Part shown: positions 1-5,983 of the stretch, piece by piece
Position numbering within the stretch: position 1 is the stretch's first letter
Layout of the letters: each line of letters opens with the position of its first letter
Assembly (NCBI GenBank): GCA_023390705.1
Contig: JAEWCI010000206.1
Coordinates: forward strand, 1 to 7,596
Direction of reading: 5' to 3'
DNA: 7,596 bases
DNA from: Pseudomonadota bacterium
GTDB taxonomy: Bacteria > Pseudomonadota > Alphaproteobacteria > Acetobacterales > Acetobacteraceae
Notes under the pieces: generated by a model
What the model was told of the DNA's origin: nothing
Database searches by the model: none
The model's input: the letters and a program-made list of their open reading frames with translations, nothing else
Program-made: the position numbers and the translations under genes

Positions 1-573
1 GCGGTCGGTGATGTCATAGGTCACGCCGGCGCCCTGCAGCGCCCGGCCGGTCACCGGGTCGCGCAGAGTGACGCGGCCCTGCGCGCGCAGCCAGCAGATG
101 CTGCCATCCTGGCCCGCCACACGGAAATCGATCGCGTCGAATTCCCTGTCCCCCGGCGGACGGTCCATGGCGCGCTGGATGGTGGCGGCCGCAGCGTCGC
201 GATCCTCGGGATGAACGGCCTCCAGCACCGCCGCGATGGTCCCCAGCGACCCGACCGGCCGGCCGTACAGCGCCTCCCGCCCGGTGGAGCCGGTGACGGC
301 GCCGGTCGCGGCGTCCCATTCCCAGGTGGCCATGCGGGCGGCGTCGAGGGCCAGGCGCAACTGCTCCTCGCGCGCCGCCAGCGCGGCACGGGATTCGTCC
401 AGCTCGGCATTGGCGTGGCGCAGCGCCTCGTTGGTCGCTTCGGAAGCGGCCAGTTCCTCCCGCGTACGGGCGGCGGCATGCCTGCCCGCCGGTGCCGCAC
501 CACCGCCACGGCCGCCATCGGCCGCGGCCGGCATGGCATTCAGAGGTCGCGTCGCTGACCGGTCCTCGGGCAT
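1..573 (-). CDS. PAS-domain signalling protein, N-terminal part (C-terminus beyond window)
   Basis: The frame is open from ATG 573-571 to the window edge, giving 191 residues without a stop. Residues 1-31 are a low-complexity Ala/Gly/Pro-rich leader. Residues about 32-74 are rich in Ala, Glu, Arg and Leu and look like a coiled coil. From about residue 72 to 191 a PAS_3-type fold is readable: the WEWD motif near 84-87, the VHPEDRD motif near 120-126, the DGSICWLR strand near 155-162, and the closing GVTYDITDR that usually ends a PAS domain. No signal peptide or membrane segment is seen, so it is probably a cytoplasmic sensor. Proteins with this start usually continue into a histidine kinase or a GGDEF/EAL output, but that part is outside the window, so the output is unknown. 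A purine-rich GGGGAA lies just before the ATG. The frame stays open upstream (GTG at 603-601 is an alternative). The 68-bp gap to dnaN allows co-transcription. Confidence 0.8.
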   Translation of the reverse strand, partial: MPEDRSATRPLNAMPAAADGGRGGGAAPAGRHAAARTREELAASEATNEALRHANAELDESRAALAAREEQLRLALDAARMATWEWDAATGAVTGSTGREALYGRPVGSLGTIAAVLEAVHPEDRDAAAATIQRAMDRPPGDREFDAIDFRVAGQDGSICWLRAQGRVTLRDPVTGRALQGAGVTYDITDR

Positions 574-632
574 CCTGTTCCCCGATTGCAGCCTAGCAGG
601 CACGGACCGGGCCGCGGTGGCGCCCCGGCGGG

Positions 633-655
633 CGATGCGGGTCAGACCCGCATCG
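633..655 (-). terminator. Perfect 10-bp hairpin over the dnaN stop codon
   Basis: CGATGCGGGT (633-642) and ACCCGCATCG (646-655) are perfect inverted repeats around a 3-base loop. On the minus strand the arms encode the last dnaN codons and the loop begins the stop codon. No T-run follows on the minus strand, so this is not a classical intrinsic terminator. It may instead stall transcription, protect the 3' end of the dnaN message, or separate dnaN from the PAS gene. The structure is seen directly; the role is inferred. Confidence 0.4.
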
Positions 656-1769
656 GCATCAGCACGTATAACGCTTCCGGCTTGCTGGCGTCCCGCACAA
701 CCGTGGGGGCGGAGCCATCGGCGAATTCGAATTGCACCTGCTCGGCGATCTGGTCGGTGATGTCGTTCAGGTAGCGGGCCTGGAAGCCGATCTCGAGCGG
801 CGAATTCTCATAGCTCACCACCTCGGCGTCCAGCTCCTCCTGCGCCTGGCCCTGTTCCGGGCTGGCGGCGGAGAGCACCAGCAGGTTGCGGTCCAGCGAG
901 AGCTTCACCGGGCGGGAGCGTTCGCTGCTGATGGCGGCGACGCGGCCGACGGCTTCGGCGAATTCCTTCTTCGCCACCTTCAGCACCTTGTCGTTGCCGC
1001 GCGGGATCACCCTTTCGTATTCCGGGAAGGTGCCGTCGATCAGCTTGCTGGTCAGCGAAACCGAACCGATGCCGAAGCGGATCTTGGTGTCGGAAAGGCG
1101 GATCTCGATGCTGTCCTGGGTTTCCTCGGCCAGCTTGCGCAGCTCGTTCACCGTCTTGCGGGGAATGATGACGCCGGGCATGCCGGCGGCGCCTTCCGGC
1201 AATTCCTCCTCCACCCGGGCCAGGCGGTGGCCATCCGTGGCGACGGCGCGCAGCACCTTGCCGCCCTCGGACTCGGCGGCGTGCAGGTAGATGCCGTTCA
1301 GGTAGTAGCGGGTTTCCTCGGTGCTGATGGCGAAGCGGGTGCGGTCCACCAGATCCCGCAGCACCGCGGCGCCGAGTTGGAAGCTGTACGGCAGCTTGCC
1401 CTCGGTCATGGAGGGGAAATCCTCCACCGGCAGCACGGCGAGGTCGGTGTTGAAGCGGCCGGCGCGGAGCTTCAGCGGCGCGTCGCCGCCGGCATGGTCC
1501 AGCTCCACCTTGGCGGATTCCGGCAGCTTGCGGACGATCTCGTAAAGCGTGGCGGCCGGGGCGGTGGTGCGCCCTTCGCGGGCGATCTGCACGCCGGGCA
1601 CCTCCTCCACCACCGCGATCTCCATGTCGGTGGCGGTCAGCTTCAGGGTGCCGCCCTGGGCCGAAAGCAGGACATTGGCCAGGATGGGGATGGTGTTGCG
1701 CCGCTCCACCACGCTCTGCACATGCGCGAGCGCCTTGAGCAGGATCGCCCTTTCCACGCTGAACTTCAT
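642..1769 (-). CDS. dnaN: DNA polymerase III subunit beta (sliding clamp)
   Basis: Beta clamp, 375 aa (E. coli protein 366 aa). It forms a head-to-tail dimer ring around DNA that tethers polymerase III and binds other replication and repair proteins. The start MKFSVERAILLKAL is the conserved clamp N-terminus. Arg24 in RRNTIPIL corresponds to a DNA-contacting arginine in E. coli. The ATDGHRLA motif (178-185) forms part of the protein-binding pocket, LIDGTFPEYERVIP lies at 243-256, and the C-terminus YVLMPMRV matches the E. coli YVVMPMRL end that lines the same pocket. All three clamp domains appear complete. ATG at 1769 was chosen because the family N-terminus starts there; a GGGGGA Shine-Dalgarno lies about 11 bases upstream. 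The reading frame stays open for 60 more codons upstream, but that stretch is not clamp-like. The gene follows dnaA in the same direction after a 293-bp spacer, the usual dnaA-dnaN order. Confidence 0.98.
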   Translation of the reverse strand: MKFSVERAILLKALAHVQSVVERRNTIPILANVLLSAQGGTLKLTATDMEIAVVEEVPGVQIAREGRTTAPAATLYEIVRKLPESAKVELDHAGGDAPLKLRAGRFNTDLAVLPVEDFPSMTEGKLPYSFQLGAAVLRDLVDRTRFAISTEETRYYLNGIYLHAAESEGGKVLRAVATDGHRLARVEEELPEGAAGMPGVIIPRKTVNELRKLAEETQDSIEIRLSDTKIRFGIGSVSLTSKLIDGTFPEYERVIPRGNDKVLKVAKKEFAEAVGRVAAISSERSRPVKLSLDRNLLVLSAASPEQGQAQEELDAEVVSYENSPLEIGFQARYLNDITDQIAEQVQFEFADGSAPTVVRDASKPEALYVLMPMRV

Positions 1770-1903
1770 CGCACCCACGCTCCCCCGGGGTCCATCTCGG
1801 CCCCTGTCATGCCGCTGGCCGCCCCCCGGCCAAGTCGGCCGTTCAGGATAGCAGGGCGGATTCGCTTGCAGAAGGTAGGGTTTCCCGCGCCGGGCACCAA
1901 GAG

Positions 1904-1919
1904 CGGCGGAATTCCGCCG
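1904..1919. promoter_or_regulatory. Perfect 16-bp palindrome between dnaA and dnaN
   Basis: CGGCGGAATTCCGCCG equals its own reverse complement. It lies 135 bases upstream of the dnaN start and 143 bases downstream of the dnaA stop. As DNA it could be an operator for a dimeric regulator; as RNA it folds into a 6-bp stem with an AATT/AAUU loop. No T-run follows on either strand. The symmetry is seen directly; function is unknown. Confidence 0.3.
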
Positions 1920-2032
1920 GGCGGCGGGCGGACCGCCCCCGGATGGCACCCCGGCGGCCCGAGGCCCCCCTCATGCCAGGGCGCCGGACGCCAACGGGGG
2001 ACGAGCCCATGCGGCAGGCTGGATCAGGGGGG

Positions 2033-2054
2033 CGTTGATGGCGACCCGTCAACG
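2033..2054 (-). terminator. Weak hairpin after dnaA
   Basis: CGTTGA (2033-2038) and TCAACG (2049-2054) can pair across a 10-base loop, 9 bases beyond the dnaA stop codon on the minus strand. There is no T-tract, and the stem is short. It could be a weak terminator or 3'-end structure, or chance. Confidence 0.2.
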
Positions 2055-2062
2055 GCCGTGCA

Positions 2063-3523
2063 TCAGGTTTCCAGCATCTTGCGCAGCAGGGCGACATCCT
2101 CGGCGAAGCCGGCATCCGCCTCCATCAGCTCGGCGATGCGGGAGACGGCGTGCATGACCGTGGTGTGGTCGCGGTTGCCGAAGCGGCGGCCGATCTCCGG
2201 CAGGCTGCGCTGGGTGAGCTGCTTGGCCAGATACATCGCCACCTGGCGCGGCCGGGCCACGTTGCGGGCGCGGCGGGCGGAGGACATGTCGGTCAGGCGG
2301 ATGTTGTAGTGCTCCGCCACCTTCTTCTGGATCTCCTCGATCGAGATCCGCTTGTCATGCGCCCGCAGCACGTCGTGCAGCACGTCGTGCACGCTTTCCA
2401 GCGTCACCGGCCGGCCGAACAGGTTGGCATGGGCGATCAGCCGGTTCAGCGCGCCTTCCAGTTCCCGGACATTGGTGGTGATCTTGTGCGCCAGCAGTTC
2501 CAGCTCCTTGGCCGGCACCGCCACCTGCGCCGCCGCCGCCTTGGTTTCCAGGATGGAAAGGCGCAGCTCGTAGGTGGTGGCGTGCAGGTCGGCCACCATG
2601 CCGCAGCCGAGCCGGGTGCGCAGCCGGTCCTCCAGCCCGTTCAGGTCGGAAGGCGACTTGTCGGCGCTGACGACGATCTGCTTGCCCGCATCCACCAGGG
2701 CGTTGAAGGTGTGGAAGAATTCCTCCTGCGTGTTGTCCTTGCCGATGAGGAATTGCAGGTCGTCGATCATCAGCACGTCAACGGAGCGCAGGCTTTCCTT
2801 GATCTCCATCGTGGACTGGCTGCGCAGCGCCGCGATGAAGCGGTACATGAACTTCTCGGCGCTCATGTAGGCGACGCTGCGCGGCGGCTCGGCCTCGCGG
2901 ATCGCCCAGGCGATGGAATGCATCAGATGCGTCTTGCCCAGGCCGACCCCGCCATAGAGGAAGAGCGGGTTGAAACCCGGGGAGGCCGGCTTCTCGGCCA
3001 CCCGGCGGGCGCAGGCATGGGCGAATTCGTTGGGCTTGCCGACGACGAAGGTGTCGAAGGTGAAGCGCGGCTCCAACGGCGCAAGCCAGTCGTTGCGGGC
3101 ATCGCCGGCAGGCTTCTCGCCCCCCCGCGGCAGCAGGCTCTCGCCCAGGCCGGATTCCGCCGCCGGCGGCGCGGCGGGACGCGGCGGAGCGGCAGTGGCC
3201 GTGCCGGCTGGGGCGGCATTGGCGGCGGTGGCATCGGCGGGGCTGGCGACGCGGATGTCCACGCGGCGCACGCTCGGGTGCAATTCCTGCCACAGCAGGC
3301 TCAGCCGGTCGCCGTAATGGCCGCGCACCCAGTCGCGCGAAAAGCGGGTGGGCAGCAGGATGACCGCCTCATCGCCATCAACCCCGGCGAAGGTCATCTG
3401 GCGCAGCCAGGTGCGGTACTCGGCCTCGCCCACCTCATCACGCAGGCGGGCCCGGATGCGGGCCCAGCTGGCGGCAAGCTGGCCGGATGCCTGGGGGGAC
3501 GACGTTCCGGCTTCCTTGTCCAT
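2063..3523 (-). CDS. dnaA: Chromosomal replication initiator protein DnaA
   Basis: DnaA, 486 aa, the AAA+ ATPase that binds DnaA boxes at the origin, opens the DNA and recruits the helicase. Domain I (about 15-92) carries the conserved helical region around WARIRARLRDEVGEAEY and TWLRQMTF. Domain II (about 93-145) is an Ala/Pro-rich linker. Domain III (about 150-365) holds Walker A GGVGLGKTH (191-199), Walker B VLMIDDLQF (250-258), sensor 1 around SADKSP (286-291) and the arginine finger Arg304 in RLRTRLGCGM. Domain IV (about 395-486) is the DNA-binding part, with RQVAMYLAKQLT and the DnaA signature NRDHTTVMHA (450-459). ATG 3523 has AGGT six bases upstream. A GTG at 3580 in the same frame would add 19 residues with no family resemblance, so ATG is preferred. 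It lies downstream of rpsT on the same strand but has its own likely promoter at 3652-3680. Confidence 0.98.
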   Translation of the reverse strand: MDKEAGTSSPQASGQLAASWARIRARLRDEVGEAEYRTWLRQMTFAGVDGDEAVILLPTRFSRDWVRGHYGDRLSLLWQELHPSVRRVDIRVASPADATAANAAPAGTATAAPPRPAAPPAAESGLGESLLPRGGEKPAGDARNDWLAPLEPRFTFDTFVVGKPNEFAHACARRVAEKPASPGFNPLFLYGGVGLGKTHLMHSIAWAIREAEPPRSVAYMSAEKFMYRFIAALRSQSTMEIKESLRSVDVLMIDDLQFLIGKDNTQEEFFHTFNALVDAGKQIVVSADKSPSDLNGLEDRLRTRLGCGMVADLHATTYELRLSILETKAAAAQVAVPAKELELLAHKITTNVRELEGALNRLIAHANLFGRPVTLESVHDVLHDVLRAHDKRISIEEIQKKVAEHYNIRLTDMSSARRARNVARPRQVAMYLAKQLTQRSLPEIGRRFGNRDHTTVMHAVSRIAELMEADAGFAEDVALLRKMLET

Positions 3524-3651
3524 GCCTGCACCTGCCACCCTGTTGGACACCGGCCCGATCCGCACGCGAAGCAAGGCCACGCCGTGGCCCTGCCATCGGA
3601 CATCGCCTCTGTTATGGGGGGATGCGTTGCCGAAAACCTGACCTGGCGCAG

Positions 3652-3680
3652 ATCATAACGCGCACCACCGGCCGGATCAA
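3652..3680 (-). promoter_or_regulatory. Probable sigma70-type promoter of dnaA
   Basis: On the minus strand, TTGATC (3675-3680, four of six matches to TTGACA) and TATGAT (3652-3657, five of six matches to TATAAT) are 17 bases apart, the optimal spacing. Transcription would start near 3645, leaving a leader of about 120 bases before the dnaA ATG. It would also cover the alternative GTG at 3580, so it does not decide the start. Confidence 0.6.
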
Positions 3681-3700
3681 ACCGTAACTCGCCGAAATGT

Positions 3701-3715
3701 TAGTACTGCCAAGCA
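3701..3715. repeat. Direct repeat TAGTAC-GCCAAGCA, copy 1
   Basis: TAGTAC (3701-3706), then one base, then GCCAAGCA (3708-3715). A second copy with a 3-base gap lies at 3787-3803. This copy ends 20 bases upstream of the presumed dnaA -35 box, so it may be a binding site for a regulator of dnaA. The repeat is seen; the role is a guess. Confidence 0.4.
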
Positions 3716-3786
3716 GAAGCAAAATAACAGGCAGCATTGTCGGCAGCCATTGCTGGCGCCAGGCAGCAAATACGGTTCTGGTTTCC

Positions 3787-3803
3787 TAGTACAACGCCAA
3801 GCA
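3787..3803. repeat. Direct repeat TAGTAC-GCCAAGCA, copy 2
   Basis: TAGTAC (3787-3792), then three bases, then GCCAAGCA (3796-3803), in the same orientation as copy 1 and 86 bases away. It lies between the rpsT end and the dnaA promoter. Confidence 0.4.
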
Positions 3804-3816
3804 ATGCCGCAGGACG

Positions 3817-3832
3817 GGCGGCGCCGGCCGCC
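3817..3832 (-). terminator. GC hairpin downstream of rpsT
   Basis: GGCGGC (3817-3822) and GCCGCC (3827-3832) form a 6-bp stem with a 4-base loop, 17 bases past the rpsT stop on the minus strand. There is no T-run after it, so termination is uncertain; GC-rich alphaproteobacteria often lack clear T-tracts. Confidence 0.3.
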
Positions 3833-3849
3833 AGCCCTGGAGCGTGGCC

Positions 3850-4119
3850 TCAGGCGGTTGCCAGGGCCTTGATACGGGAGGTGAGGCGGGAAAGCTTGCG
3901 CGCCACCGTGTTGCGGTGCAGCACGCCCTTGGTGGCGGCCCGCTGCAGCTCGGGCTGGGCTTCGCGCAGCGCCGCCTGTGCCTGGGACTGATCGCCGCCG
4001 GCGATCGCCTGTTCCACCTTGCGCAGGAAGGTCCGCACGCGGGAGCGGCGGGCGCGGTTGCGCTCGGTGCGCTTCTCGGTCTGGCGGATGCGCTTGCGCG
4101 CGGAGGCCGTGTTCGCCAT
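3850..4119 (-). CDS. rpsT: Small ribosomal subunit protein bS20
   Basis: Ribosomal protein S20, 89 aa, a primary 16S rRNA binder of the 30S subunit. The sequence starts MANTASARKRIRQTEKRTERNRARRSRV in style with the family (ANxxSAxKRIRQ... NRxxRS), is strongly basic, and is built of long helices. The conserved KGVLHRNTVARKLSRL segment near the C-terminus is present. Length is typical. The ATG at 4119 is the family start, but the Shine-Dalgarno is weak: only GAAG about 9 bases upstream. It sits between the enoyl-CoA hydratase and dnaA, a common alphaproteobacterial order, and has its own likely promoter upstream. Confidence 0.97.
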   Translation of the reverse strand: MANTASARKRIRQTEKRTERNRARRSRVRTFLRKVEQAIAGGDQSQAQAALREAQPELQRAATKGVLHRNTVARKLSRLTSRIKALATA

Positions 4120-4159
4120 GGCGTTACTGCTTCAATCCAACGTGTCTCTGGGGTTGGCA

Positions 4160-4174
4160 GCGGCGGGTCGCCGC
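4160..4174 (-). promoter_or_regulatory. Hairpin in the rpsT leader
   Basis: GCGGCG (4160-4165) and CGCCGC (4169-4174) form a perfect 6-bp stem with a 3-base loop inside the predicted rpsT 5' leader. S20 is known in E. coli to repress its own translation; whether this hairpin plays a comparable role is inference only. Confidence 0.3.
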
Positions 4175-4189
4175 ACCGAAGGGGGGGCT

Positions 4190-4217
4190 TCTAGACCTGG
4201 CCGCAGCGGGACGTCAA
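4190..4217 (-). promoter_or_regulatory. Probable rpsT promoter
   Basis: On the minus strand TTGACG (4212-4217, five of six matches) is followed after 16 bases by TCTAGA (4190-4195). The pair also resembles the Caulobacter housekeeping pattern TTGACGS-N-GCTANAWC. Transcription would start near 4183 and give a leader of about 63 bases. Confidence 0.5.
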
Positions 4218-4220
4218 GCG

Positions 4221-4235
4221 AAACGCCCCGGGGCG
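4221..4235 (-). terminator. Weak hairpin after the enoyl-CoA hydratase gene
   Basis: The palindrome CGCCCCGGGGCG (4224-4235) lies 12 bases beyond the stop codon on the minus strand and is followed by three T residues (4221-4223, minus). Stem and T-run are both short, so this is only a candidate. It abuts the rpsT -35 box. Confidence 0.3.
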
Positions 4236-4247
4236 GCCGGCAGGGTT

Positions 4248-5024
4248 CTAGCTGTTGGTGAAGTTGGCCTTCCGCTTTTCGATGAAGGCGCTCATGCCTT
4301 CCTTCTGGTCCTGCGTCGCGAAAAGCGAAAGGAACAGGCGCCGTTCGGTCCGCACGCCTTCCTGCAGCGTGGTCTCGAAGGCGGCGTTCACGGCATCCTT
4401 CGCCACGGCCACGGCGGTGGCGGAAAGGGCGGCAATCCGCTCGCCGACCTTCACCGCCTCGGCCAGCAATTGGTCCGCCGGCACCACGCGGGCCACCAGG
4501 TTGGCGCGCTCGGCCTCCTCGGCGTCCATCATGCGGCCGGTCAGCACCATCTCCATGGCCTTGGACTTGCCGATAGCGCGCGTCAGGCGCTGGCTGCCGC
4601 CGGCACCCGGGATGATGCCCAGGTTGATCTCCGGCTGGCCGAATTTCGCCGTATCGGCGGCCAGGATCATGTCGCACATCATCGCCAGCTCGCAGCCGCC
4701 GCCCAGCGCGAAGCCGGCCACCGCGGCGATCACCGGCTTCCTCACCTTCAGCACCGTCTCCCAGCGCTTGCCGATGAAGTCGTCCAGGAACACCGCGGGA
4801 TAGGTGCGGGACTGCATCTCCTTGATGTCGGCGCCGGCAGCGAAAGCCTTCTCGCTGCCGGTGATGACGATGGCGGCGATGGCAGGGTCGGCGTCGAAGG
4901 CGAGCAGCGCCTCGCCCAGCTCGGTCATCAGCTGGTCGCACAACGCGTTCAGCGCCTTGGGGCGGTTCAGGCGGATCACCGCCACCCGGCCCTGCGTCTC
5001 GGTCAGGATCATCTCATAGGCCAT
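4248..5024 (-). CDS. Enoyl-CoA hydratase (crotonase family)
   Basis: 258 aa, the usual size for a stand-alone enoyl-CoA hydratase, which adds water to trans-2-enoyl-CoA in fatty acid or related acyl-CoA breakdown. Crotonase motifs are clear: GSEKAFAAGADIKEM (56-70), where the AAGAD segment forms part of the oxyanion hole; ALGGGCELAMMCD (106-118); and FGQPEINLGIIPGAGGSQRL (128-147). Both catalytic glutamates of true hydratases are present, Glu112 and Glu132, matching Glu144 and Glu164 of the rat enzyme. This favours hydratase over isomerase or other crotonase activities. The ATG at 5024 has a strong GAGAGGGG site 7 bases upstream. It starts 35 bases after the mutM stop on the same strand, so the two are probably one transcript, although their functions are unrelated. 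Substrate chain length cannot be told from sequence, so no symbol is assigned. Confidence 0.93.
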   Translation of the reverse strand: MAYEMILTETQGRVAVIRLNRPKALNALCDQLMTELGEALLAFDADPAIAAIVITGSEKAFAAGADIKEMQSRTYPAVFLDDFIGKRWETVLKVRKPVIAAVAGFALGGGCELAMMCDMILAADTAKFGQPEINLGIIPGAGGSQRLTRAIGKSKAMEMVLTGRMMDAEEAERANLVARVVPADQLLAEAVKVGERIAALSATAVAVAKDAVNAAFETTLQEGVRTERRLFLSLFATQDQKEGMSAFIEKRKANFTNS

Positions 5025-5059
5025 GGCCGCGCCCCTCTCGTGCTTGCCTGCGGTCCTAG

Positions 5060-5905
5060 CTAACGCTGCGTCCGGGGGCAATAGAAGGTGGCGCGGCCGG
5101 CCTGGACCATGCGCCGGATGCCCTCGCACGGGGGCACGCCGGGGCAGCGCTCGCAGGGCTCCCCTTCGCGGTCATAGACCTTGAAGCGTTCCTGGAAGAA
5201 GCCGATCCCGCCATCCGCCTGGACATAGTCGCGCAGGCTGGAACCGCCGGCGGCGATGCTCTCCTCCAGCACCTCCCTGATTGCCGGCACCAGGCCCCGG
5301 CAGCGCGCGCCCGCCACGCTGGCGGCCAGCCGGCGCGGCGAGATGCCGGCGCGGAACAGCGCCTCCGAGACATAGATGTTGCCCAGCCCCGCCACCACCT
5401 TCTGGTCCAGCAGCGCCGCCTTGATGGGGGTCTGCCTGCCGGCCAGGGCGGCGGAGAGCACTTCCGGCGTGAAGGCATCCTCCAGCGGCTCCGGCCCCAG
5501 GCCGCGCAGCAGGCGGTGGCTGTCCTCCGCCGCGGTCGGCACCAGGTCCACGCAGCCGAAGCGGCGCGGGTCCACGAAGCCGACATGGGTGCCGTCCTCG
5601 GTCTCCAGGCTGAAATGCTCATGCGCCACCGGCCCGTTGGGGATGGCGGCGGCAGGGCGGGCCACCATGCGGCCGGACATGCCAAGATGGATCAGCACCG
5701 AATTGCCGCCGGAAAGCCGCATCAGCATGTATTTCGCCCGCCGCCGGAAGCCCAGCACGGTGGCCCCGGCCAGCTTCTCCGCCAGCCCTTCCGGGAAGGG
5801 GAAGCGCATGTCCGGGCGGGTGATGGCGGCGGCGCGCAGCCGGCGGCCCACCAGCACCCGGGAAAGCCCCCGCATCACCGTCTCCACTTCCGGCAATTCC
5901 GGCAT
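5060..5905 (-). CDS. mutM: Formamidopyrimidine-DNA glycosylase (Fpg/MutM)
   Basis: 281 aa bifunctional glycosylase/AP lyase that removes 8-oxoguanine and formamidopyrimidines. The N-terminus PELPEVETV is diagnostic; Pro2 (mature residue 1) is the Schiff-base nucleophile and Glu3 the general acid. Lys58 in RRAKYM is the conserved catalytic lysine, Met76 in HLGMSGRM and Arg115-Phe116 in DPRRFG match the void-filling residues. The helix-two-turn-helix segment QKVVAGLGNIYVSEALF spans 168-184. The C-terminal zinc finger is unusual: Cys251 and Cys254 are normal, but the canonical last cysteine (YCxxCQ) is Thr279 in YCPRTQ, and a 5-residue insertion brings in Cys260. The four cysteines 251, 254, 260 and 276 might still bind zinc. 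Arg271 of the finger is kept. The ATG at 5905 has GGGGGA upstream. It is divergent from ubiE and closely followed by the hydratase gene. Confidence 0.97.
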   Translation of the reverse strand: MPELPEVETVMRGLSRVLVGRRLRAAAITRPDMRFPFPEGLAEKLAGATVLGFRRRAKYMLMRLSGGNSVLIHLGMSGRMVARPAAAIPNGPVAHEHFSLETEDGTHVGFVDPRRFGCVDLVPTAAEDSHRLLRGLGPEPLEDAFTPEVLSAALAGRQTPIKAALLDQKVVAGLGNIYVSEALFRAGISPRRLAASVAGARCRGLVPAIREVLEESIAAGGSSLRDYVQADGGIGFFQERFKVYDREGEPCERCPGVPPCEGIRRMVQAGRATFYCPRTQR

Positions 5906-5940
5906 CCGTCCCCCGCCTTTCCCTTGTCCCGTTCGGCTTG

Positions 5941-5983
5941 CTGCGGCGGTTTGCGTTCGGAACCGAACGCCGATCCGCCACAG
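5941..5983. promoter_or_regulatory. Long imperfect palindrome between mutM and ubiE
   Basis: The core is GCGTTCGG (5953-5960), AA, CCGAACGC (5963-5970). After a small asymmetric loop (TTT versus CGAT), outer arms CTGCGGCGG (5941-5949) and CCGCCACAG (5975-5983) also pair with one mismatch. It lies 36 bases upstream of mutM and about 95 bases upstream of ubiE, a good place for a shared operator; as RNA it would be a stable hairpin. Its right half overlaps the left end of repeat copy A. No factor is recognised. Confidence 0.45.

Larger units (their letters stand above)
1770..2062. other. dnaA-dnaN intergenic spacer
   Basis: This 293-bp GC-rich spacer has no convincing gene. On the minus strand it should hold the end of the dnaA transcript and possibly a separate dnaN promoter. 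A weak -10-like TATCCT (1845-1850, minus) lacks a good -35. It contains a perfect 16-bp palindrome (1904-1919), a small CGGCC/GGCCG dyad (1827-1841) and a weak 6-bp hairpin (2033-2054). I found no DnaA box of the TTATNCACA form, so it does not look like a replication origin. Confidence 0.6.
3524..3849. other. rpsT-dnaA intergenic region (326 bp)
   Basis: This spacer is visibly richer in A and T than its surroundings between about 3640 and 3800. On the minus strand it contains, in order, a GC hairpin after rpsT, two imperfect direct repeats, the dnaA promoter and a leader of roughly 120 bases. A short palindrome CTGGCGCCAG (3753-3762) lies inside a TTGCTG/CAGCAA dyad (3750-3769). I found no canonical DnaA box and no GANTC methylation site, so an origin is not supported here. 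No gene is seen. Confidence 0.65.

Noticed and set aside
1770..1949. Upstream extension of dnaN by 60 residues
   Set aside because: The frame is open but Pro/Gly/Arg-rich and unlike any clamp; MKFSVERAIL is the family N-terminus and has its own ribosome site.
732..2309. A 525-codon open frame on the plus strand opposite dnaN and the spacer
   Set aside because: It lies antisense to the certain dnaN gene, has GC-driven His/Gln/Gly-rich composition and no domain; long antisense frames are common in such GC-rich DNA.
2150..3658. A 502-codon open frame on the plus strand opposite dnaA
   Set aside because: Antisense to dnaA, low-complexity composition and no recognisable motif; a shadow of codon use in dnaA.
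3524..3849. Replication origin (oriC) next to dnaA
   Set aside because: The stretch is AT-richer, but I could find no TTATNCACA DnaA boxes here or in 1770-2062; many alphaproteobacteria have the origin away from dnaA.
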